DNA of 64,000 nucleotides from Desmodus rotundus (lineage: Eukaryota > Chordata > Mammalia > Chiroptera > Phyllostomidae). This document shows positions 57,435 through 64,000 of this stretch, one piece after another. The DNA lies in assembly GCF_022682495.2 (NCBI RefSeq), contig NC_071388.1, forward strand, positions 14,743,171 to 14,807,170, given 5' to 3'. The number at the start of each line of letters is the position of its first letter. Position 1 is the stretch's first letter. A program made the position numbers and the translations under genes. The notes below the pieces were generated by a model that did not search any database, had not been told where the DNA came from, and saw only the letters and a list, made by a program, of their open reading frames with translations.

Positions 57435-57720
57435 GAGGTTTAAGAGTCTTTGTTTATTTTGGATAACTGTTCTTTATCAGTTGTGTCTTTGGGAGATATT
57501 TCCTCCTAGTCTGTGATTTGTCTTCTCATTTGCTTGACGTTGTATTGTTTTATCAGAGTAGAAGTTTTTAATTTTAATGATACCCACTTATTAATTCTTT
57601 CATCTGTCCTTCCTTTGGTATTGTAGCTAAAAAGTCAACACCGTATTCAATTTTATCTGTTTTCTCCTGTGTTTTCTTCTAGGAGTTTCATAGTTTTATG
57701 ATTATATATAGTTTCTGTGA
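57435..57720 (-). mobile_element. LINE-1 (L1M) ORF2 fragment, antisense
   Basis: TTTTGGATAACTGTTCTTTA, TCAGTTGTGTCTTTGGGAGA, TCTCATTTGCTTGACGTTGT, AAGTTTTTAATTTTAATGAT, GTAGCTAAAAAGTCAACACC and TGTTTTCTTCTAGGAGTTTC are in exact antisense ORF2 order. Only this internal piece is present, with neither element end. Confidence 0.88.
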
Positions 57721-57864
57721 CTTAAAAAACATTTACAGTGAATCTCATTTCTACCATAGTTTTACTTTGAGGACATATGAAGTTTCATTCTTTGTAGATT
57801 CAATGACAGAGCTTAGTCTTTAATTTTTCATAACACTTAAAGGGGTGTGTGATGGTGAGACACA
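57721..57864. other. Unassigned AT-rich gap
   Basis: Nothing recognised. Confidence 0.4.
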
Positions 57865-58005
57865 GGGAATCTGACCCAAATGACCAGGGTTTAAATCTCC
57901 CCTGCTCTGATAATCACAGGTATGATCTCCAGCAAGTCACTCTCTTCCTCTAAATTGCTAGTGATAGTATTACCTAACTTGTGAGGTTGTGAGGAGTGGA
58001 TGTGA
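57865..58005 (+). mobile_element. MIR SINE, sense
   Basis: ATGACCAGGGTTTAAATCTC, TCTGATAATCACAGGTATGA, TCTCCAGCAAGTCACTCTCT, ATAGTATTACCTAACTTGTG and AGGTTGTGAGGAGTGGATGT follow MIR ('gggttcaaatcctggctctgcc..gtgtgacctt gggcaagtcacttaacctct..agtacctacctcatagggttgtgaggatt'). Confidence 0.72.
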
Positions 58006-60124
58006 AACCAGAAAAGCCGGGGTTAGGGCTGCCTGTCACCTACCAGACCCAATAGGTGGACAGGGATTACATTTTGATGGGCTCTTTAGTCAGCTGGCCA
58101 GGCATCTGAGAAGAGGAAGAGTTTGTACCTTAACAGACCTTCTTACTGCTTCCTTTCAAGCCAGCCTTTTTCTAAGGGGGAAAATGTGTAGGAAAGGGGT
58201 TTGGATTTCAGGAAAGAGGCTAATCAGATAAAAGCTGCAGTCTGACAGTATCCTAACATCCTTTCATCTGTTGACAGTGATTTTCTTTACCTGTTTCCTG
58301 TGTCCTGTGTCTTTGGCGGTTTTCTTTTATCTGTATCCTGAGTGGCCTTCTGTTTCTCCCTGGAACACAATGGCTCAAATGCCACCTTGATTACTTATGG
58401 TATCCTCTGGAGCACAAAGTTCAATCACAGGTGGTCTCCGGGAGTCAGGGTGGGCTGTGCCTGCAGTTCCTGAAACAATAGCTTTTCACATGCATTAACT
58501 ACGAGTCTTATTAACTATTACCAGAAACTAAATACTAAAATTTTCCACGTCTTGAGTTCCTCCATCAGAAGGGTTAGTATACCTATAGTACTTAGCATAA
58601 TTATTCTCAGCAATAGTACAAAAGAAAGATGATGAGGAAAAGAATAAAGAAGAAAGTCATGCTTCAAGTTTATATGAATACTAATCTTCCGGTTTAGTAT
58701 TTCAGATTATTTAGGAAACACACACACACACAAATCTCAACTGTGTGTATTTTCCATTAGAATGGTCTCACTTTTACTAAAGTTTATTTTAATATGTTAC
58801 TGTAAAATTATATTATGAGTTATCATTAAAATACCTTATGGCTTATTTTATTTTTAGAAAACTCTTTAAAAAATAATTTTATGTAATCACAAGTGAGAAT
58901 AGAAAATTGGTTAACTCACCTAGTATAAATTAAAGAAATGCATGTTAATTTTAAGTAATAGTAATATAAATTTTATATTTGATCTTATAGAAATTATACA
59001 AAAATGTTAGAGACAGAATTTCCTAAAAACTATTTTATATCCCACTAAAGCATTGGCTTTCTGTTTTCTAAAATTATGCTGAAGCATTGTATTTTAATAC
59101 ATAAAAGGTAAAATAACCATAATATGATGACTCATAATCCTACCTAATAGTTGTAGTCAGATATTAACATTAATTCTTGAAGTGTTGAATATTAGAAAAG
59201 GTTAAAATTAAAGCAAAAAAAATGTAATGGGGTTTAGATTTAGCCAAAGCCATTTAATATTTAAACCAGATCAGGCAGTTATCAAAATAGTCACATCATT
59301 CTGTATTTCTGCACATTTTGTTGCAAGTATTATTCTCAGCAAATCTGTATGACAATGTTAATACTCATTTAATCCGCTCTTATATTCATGTTGAGAATTC
59401 CCTTCCACGAAAATAACATCTTGACTTGGTCATGCACTATGCTTCCTTTGTCTCTTAATTGCCATAGCATTAGGGAATCAACCTTATATATTCATTAAAT
59501 TATTACCCACCTATGTGGCCAGTATTAGCCAGTTGCTACCTACCATTCCTCAAGAAATAAGTAGCTCCAAGAGGAGTAGTTGTGCAAAGTCCATTTTCAA
59601 TTAAACACGGGTAGGGGTCTCACGGGACCCAGAAGAAGTGTCCTGTGGATCTAGAGCAAGTGGGAAAACACTGTTCCACGTGGAAAGCAGCCAGGGACTG
59701 CTGGCGTGTGAGTGCGCCACGAGAGGAGCATCTAGCTGCCGCAGGTATGTCCAGTGTGAGGGAACGTATTTTCAAAAATGAAGAATATTGATATGTACAG
59801 CTGTTTATTTGAAATACACCTTAGGACATTTCAAATTCAGTGAAACAGACTTTCAAGTTCCGTTAAACAGCAGTCTAAAACTTATGTCCTGTACACACAT
59901 TCAAATGCATTTAGTGAATGTCATTGGTATTACTGTAAAGGTGCATACGTGTACTAAAATTTAGGGTTGTAATCTGGCACTGTATAGTTCTCCTAAAGCA
60001 GACTTTTCATATCAGTGCCTTATAAATGTTAGTTCTGTGTGTGTGATGTATCTCAGTTAACCTACAATCACATGATGGAATATTTTACATTCGAACTGTT
60101 TAAGGAAAAATGTCTATGATAATA
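58006..60124. other. Unassigned stretch with a small CA repeat
   Basis: 58010-58480 and 59600-59760 are GC-richer and unassigned. A perfect (CA)n run lies at 58718-58733. The 80-codon frame at 57989-58231 begins in the MIR and has no recognisable feature. Confidence 0.42.
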
Positions 60125-60265
60125 ATAAAAATGGCCAACTTTTATGTGTCAGATCCAAGGCTAATCTCATGAAAAAAAATCATTTATTTCTTACAATGAT
60201 CCCCTGATATATGTACTATTATAATTCCATTTTTTACTGATAAGTAAATTAATACATGGAAAGAA
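60125..60265 (-). mobile_element. MIR SINE, antisense, diverged
   Basis: ACTTTTATGTGTCAGATCCA, AGGCTAATCTCATG, TTATTTCTTACAATGATCCC, TATGTACTATTATAATTCCA and TTTTTTACTGATAAGTAAAT match the reverse complement of MIR in outline ('ctactgtgtgccaggcactg..atttaatcctcacaacaaccc..gtactattattatccccattttacagatgagg'). Confidence 0.58.
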
Positions 60266-60631
60266 AATAAAGCATATTATTTTTTTAAAATTAAAAACAT
60301 TCTTCTGTCATTTGTAGGAATAAATTAGGGGATACTTTTACTTTTTCCATGAGCTTCTTTTAAAGAAAGCTCAATTTTTAAGGAAAAAAATCAGTTTTTG
60401 ATATCAGACTATGTATTGTTTTAAAAATATCTTGTTTCTTTTGTGCTTACTGTTTTTGTTATGCCTCCATTTTTGGTTAGGCTGTTAGAACCAAATTCAT
60501 TCCACTTCTTCAGTATCAGAAGCATATGGTAACAAATCTTTCTTCAGCCTTAGAATTTTCCTGTGCATTTTTGCGAATCTCTGTGACACACCGCCATTAT
60601 TATTCTTATTTTTATTTATACAATGCTAATT

Positions 60632-60871
60632 TTATAATCGCTGTAGCATCTCTTGCAAATAAGGCAATACCTTGACAAATGGCAAACCAGATGAACCGAT
60701 ATATTCAATGTGGCAGAGTGTTGCCCCAACAAGGCTATACTGAGTAATGGCTACACGGAGCCGCTGTCGGCTCCCACCTGCAAGATATTTGTATCTTGGT
60801 GACATCCTGCACGGTACTAACTCTGGAAAAATAATGCCCAGCTCCATGTCATAACTTCTGGGCAGTCCCAT
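60632..60871 (-). other. Small minus-strand open frame of unknown origin
   Basis: This 79-codon frame has a less AT-biased composition than its surroundings and a protein-like residue mix. It includes the stretches ELVPCRMSPRYKYLAGGSRQ and VAITQYSLVGATLCHIEYIG. I do not recognise it. The start is simply the first ATG, and no ribosomal or splice context supports it. It could be an exapted or decayed repeat, an old processed copy, or chance. Confidence 0.2.
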
Positions 60872-62594
60872 CCAGGTTTCTGCTGTATTTCACTAGATGC
60901 AAATGTTCTGTCTGTGGTGCAAGAAAATGTCAAGACTAAATCAATTACAGTACTTATTACTGTTGATTTTGGTCAATGCTCAACATGTATGTTTCTTACA
61001 AATACGTTTGTAGTTTATTCTTATCTCTTAAGCAGTCCTCTAAGTTTCCTTTTACTAATGAGCTTTCTTCTCCATTCCCCCACCCTTGAACACTGCTGCT
61101 ATGAACAATGGATCTTCGGTTCCGATGTCAAAATCTTAAACTGCAGTCTTAATTTTTCTTGCCTCAAAGTTTCTTCTAACTTTATTTCTTAAATGAGTAC
61201 ATTACTTCCTTTTCAGTGCCCTCAAATAGAGGCTTTTTATTCTTTTGCTTTCCATTATAACTCATGTTGAAATATAAGATTACAGTGATCCTTATTTCAA
61301 AAGTGTTTTTTTCCTCTAGCATCTTGCAAAATTCACTACTGATTGGGCCATCTTGATATACTTCTCTCTACAGTTCTTTTTTCTGTAATAGTCCTCTTTT
61401 ATGGATATTATCTTCATTTATCTATCATCTTATCTGATCTACAGAATTACTCCTCAATCTATTAGGCTGTCTTCCTGTTCCTGATAAAAATTATCATCTT
61501 CTATATAAATAACGTTATTATAGTTTTGACACCCATCCTATGATCACATGCTGGATCATTGGGAAGCAATACACCCTTGAAGTTTCAGTGTTAAGTATCC
61601 TAATTTCTAAGCATAGCTTTTTATTCATAGGCTGTGTCTTTCTTTATATACAACTGAGATTTATGGACCATTTCTTTTTAGTTATTTTAACTTCCTTGCC
61701 CTTCTATCATTTTGTAACTTACCGAGCAATACCTATGCATGTATAAAATATCTCTATGTAACTTCCCTAAACCTGTCCCCATACAATTAAATGCTAATGA
61801 GTAAAATCAAATAGATATCGCTTTACTATACATTTATAGTTAATAATGAAAACTAGTTCATATTCTCAGATCAATATTTTTTCCTAATCAAGGAACTTGG
61901 TTCTTTGTTTACTACTCAGTTATTTTAAATCATTTTAGACTACATCTTTTTTTTCTCCTTTTCTTTCCTCCCTTTAACTGAATGTAGTTATTTCATATAG
62001 GAAGGCAAATAAAACCCATGAGATAGTAACTCCACAAACATTCAATTTGATAATTTCAACTCTCTTCTCTTCCACAACAAGTAGGCAAGCGTTCCTCTGA
62101 ATAAAGTACATTTCTATCTGCTCTGTGATCCATTCTACCCACCTCCTTTTAGGAACCATTTATAGTAACTTCTCCTCACTTAGAACATAAGATACTTTAT
62201 TTTTATTGAACTTGAAACAAATTGTTAAATTTGATTATCAAATTAAATAACAAAGTAGAATATACAATGATGTAACCTGCAGTGTAAACTTTAATTCAAA
62301 ATCTAAAAAGGTGGAAATTTCATATGTATTAATTCCTAACTCAAGGATCTCAAAATGAACCTCACATACTCTTCTATAATTATCAACTTTTAATGTGGAA
62401 ACAGATTTTAAACAGTTTATTGAACAGTTCTTGATTTAGAGATGAAAGTATGATTTTAAACTTCATAATTCTTTATTGATGGGGCTATGATTATAACCCA
62501 GGTATGTGTTTCCTATTCTTAATTCTATTTCATTGCTAATTGAAAACTGTATTCCCCAGCTTTGTCTTTCATTATTTGTCTAGTCTATGGTAGT
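60872..62594. other. Unassigned AT-rich stretch
   Basis: Frames at 60914-61192, 61540-61746 and 61974-62159 have no recognisable features. No repeat family identified. Confidence 0.42.
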
Positions 62595-62780
62595 GATTCG
62601 GAACATGGTCTTTGAAACCAGGAAATCCTGAAATTAAAACTCAGCTCATCATCTTGTAAGAGTTAGAGACATGGCACAATTAGCTTAACATATCTAAGCT
62701 TTACCATGTTTATAAGTATACTGCAATCAAACAATGACTAACTGTTAACCTTGTATTAAATATAATGGTGCTTATTAAAT
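62595..62780 (+). mobile_element. MIR SINE, sense, diverged
   Basis: GGAACATGGTCTTTGAAACC, AGGAAATCCTGAAATTAAAA, CTCAGCTCATCATCTTGTAA and GGCACAATTAGCTTAACATA, then ATCTAAGCTTTACCATGTTT, follow MIR order ('aagaacatggactttggagccagac..ttcaaatcccagctct..gggcaagttacttaacctctctaagcctcagtttcc'). Confidence 0.62.
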
Positions 62781-63262
62781 ACTTGCTTATTACACACCCA
62801 TAAGCAATACAAAGTAAATGTCAGCTCATCTTGCACTGATTATCACCCTAAAATATTCACTCTTATGTAATCATTCACCAAATAATCTGTTATCCAGCAG
62901 CTCAGTATTATTGCTTTCTCTCATTTATTTACTTATACTACCAATTTTTCATCATTTAGAAATTATTTATAAAACTTAGTGAAAATCTACTACACACCAA
63001 TCACTTTACACATTTCTGTGAATTCAAAGATTAAAAAAAAGTATATAAAATGTGGGGTCCTTTCAGGCAGAGATCTTTGTTTACCCTGGTATCAGCATTC
63101 TCTCTAGCATTCATATTTTCTTTATGAATCGTACTTCCTTCTGTCTCCTAGGTTACAAAAATACCTGTTCTGTCAGTTGAAAGACAATCTTTTTTATGCA
63201 ACTCTCTGCAATGCTAGTCCATTTTTCACTAATTTATTAATTAACATATTATATTCATTATT
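62781..63262. other. Unassigned stretch, possible L2 trace
   Basis: CAGGCAGAGATCTTTGTTTA followed by CAGCATTCTCTCTAGCATTC at about 63065-63110 has a faint resemblance to the sense L2 3' end. The match is too weak to call. Confidence 0.3.
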
Positions 63263-63858
63263 AATGTCTGTGTTACAGATTACCACAAACTTAGTGGCTT
63301 AAATCAACTTGCATTTGTTACTGCGGTCTCTGAAGTCTGGAATTCAAAATTAAATGAGCTCGGTACTTTGCTTCAGGATCTCTGATAAGTCCGCAGTCAA
63401 GGAAGCAGCCTGAGCAGGAGTCTATCAAAGGCTAGACGGAGAGGGATCAGCTTCCAACTTCACATCGTTGGTGGGATTCAGTTCCTCACTGTCTTCTGGA
63501 GTGGGGGATTCATTATTTTGCTAGCTGTTAGCCAGAAGTCCCCCTCTCCTCCTAGCTGGCTGCTGGACAGAAGTGACTCTTAATTCTTTACCACATGGAC
63601 CTCTGCACTATGGCCATTTGCTTTCTCAAAACAAGCAAAACCAAAAAGCAATAAAGCTGAGTCCACTAACAGTATAGAAGCTATAGTGTTATATAGAACA
63701 ATAACGGAAATGAACTTACATCAACTTTGCCATGTTCTATTGCTTAGGATAAGTTACAGGTGCTTCCGGTACTCAAAGAGATGAAATTCCACAAGGCCAT
63801 AGATACCAGGAGATGGTGATACTTGGAGTGAAGGCAATTGAGAATCTGTCTCCCACAC
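63263..63858 (+). mobile_element. MLT1-type MaLR LTR, nearly complete, sense
   Basis: It starts TAATGTCTGTGTTACAGATT and ACCACAAACTTAGTGGCTTA. It runs through GATCTCTGATAAGTCCGCAG, TGGTGGGATTCAGTTCCTCA, TAGCTGTTAGCCAGAAGTCC and TTTACCACATGGACCTCTGC. It ends AACTTTGCCATGTTCTATTG, GATACCAGGAGATGGTGATA and GAGAATCTGTCTCCCACAC. The order fits the whole MLT1 LTR, of about the usual length. No internal MaLR sequence is visible in the 140 bases that remain before the window ends. Confidence 0.85.
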
Positions 63859-64000
63859 ATACTACTAGCATGCATTCATTTATTCCTTTATAAAAATATT
63901 GTTGGTGTATAAAACTTGAATATACATTATTAGAGAGCATATTTTAGTATAACTTATGATATTTTTGATAATTAATTTGAAACTGAATGATTAATATGCC

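Overview
This window looks like bat nuclear DNA, most likely from a yangochiropteran. The main reason is at least six recognisable VES-type SINEs. They are tRNA-derived, with heads reading like CCCTGGCTGG..GGCTCAGTGG, an internal AACATCAATGTG / CACATTGATGTTTC block, a CT-rich stretch and a short A-rich tail. LINE-1 copies with a polypyrimidine/G-rich 3' UTR of a kind I associate with bats point the same way. Shared eutherian elements (L2, MIR, MLT1-type MaLR LTRs) and older L1M copies make up much of the rest. I assigned every repeat from remembered family consensus sequences, not by a database search.

I see no protein-coding gene, tRNA, rRNA or CRISPR array that I would defend. The sequence is AT-rich and stops are frequent in all frames. 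The open frames are short, and the longest (178 codons, minus strand, 45960-46496) is a relic of an L2 reverse-transcriptase gene. The window is best read as a gene desert or a large intron.

Layout: 0.6-0.9 kb old SINE; 2.2-2.9 kb L1M; about 3.45 kb a short interstitial telomere repeat; 5.2-6.1 kb a possible LTR; 7.4-10.4 kb SINEs and L1 3' ends; 11.6-11.9 kb an L1 with an inverted 5' end; 12.1-14.4 kb an old L1M split by a degenerate ~33-bp minisatellite; 17.9-18.9 kb a SINE and an MLT1 LTR; 21.9-23.1 kb a SINE followed by a rearranged L1; 25.2-27.0 kb a longer L1; 30.4-31.1 kb SINE and L2; 32.9-33.6 kb a perfect 33-bp direct repeat around 700 bp of unassigned DNA; 36.3-37.1 kb MIR, a hAT-like element and MLT1 side by side; 38.7 kb SINE; 45.8-48.2 kb an unusually long L2 carrying a younger SINE; 49.1-51.4 kb two sense L1s; 53.5-54.4 kb a tiny L1 tail insertion and an internally deleted L1 with both ends; 57.4-64 kb L1M, MIRs and an almost complete MLT1 LTR.

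The parts worth a second look are structural. Several insertions keep target-site duplications that let their mechanism be read: two twin-primed L1s, one L1 snap-back junction, one ~35-bp L1 remnant and one L1 reduced to its 5' and 3' ends. The degenerate minisatellite and the 33-bp direct repeat have no explanation among the families I recognise. I found no undescribed gene system.
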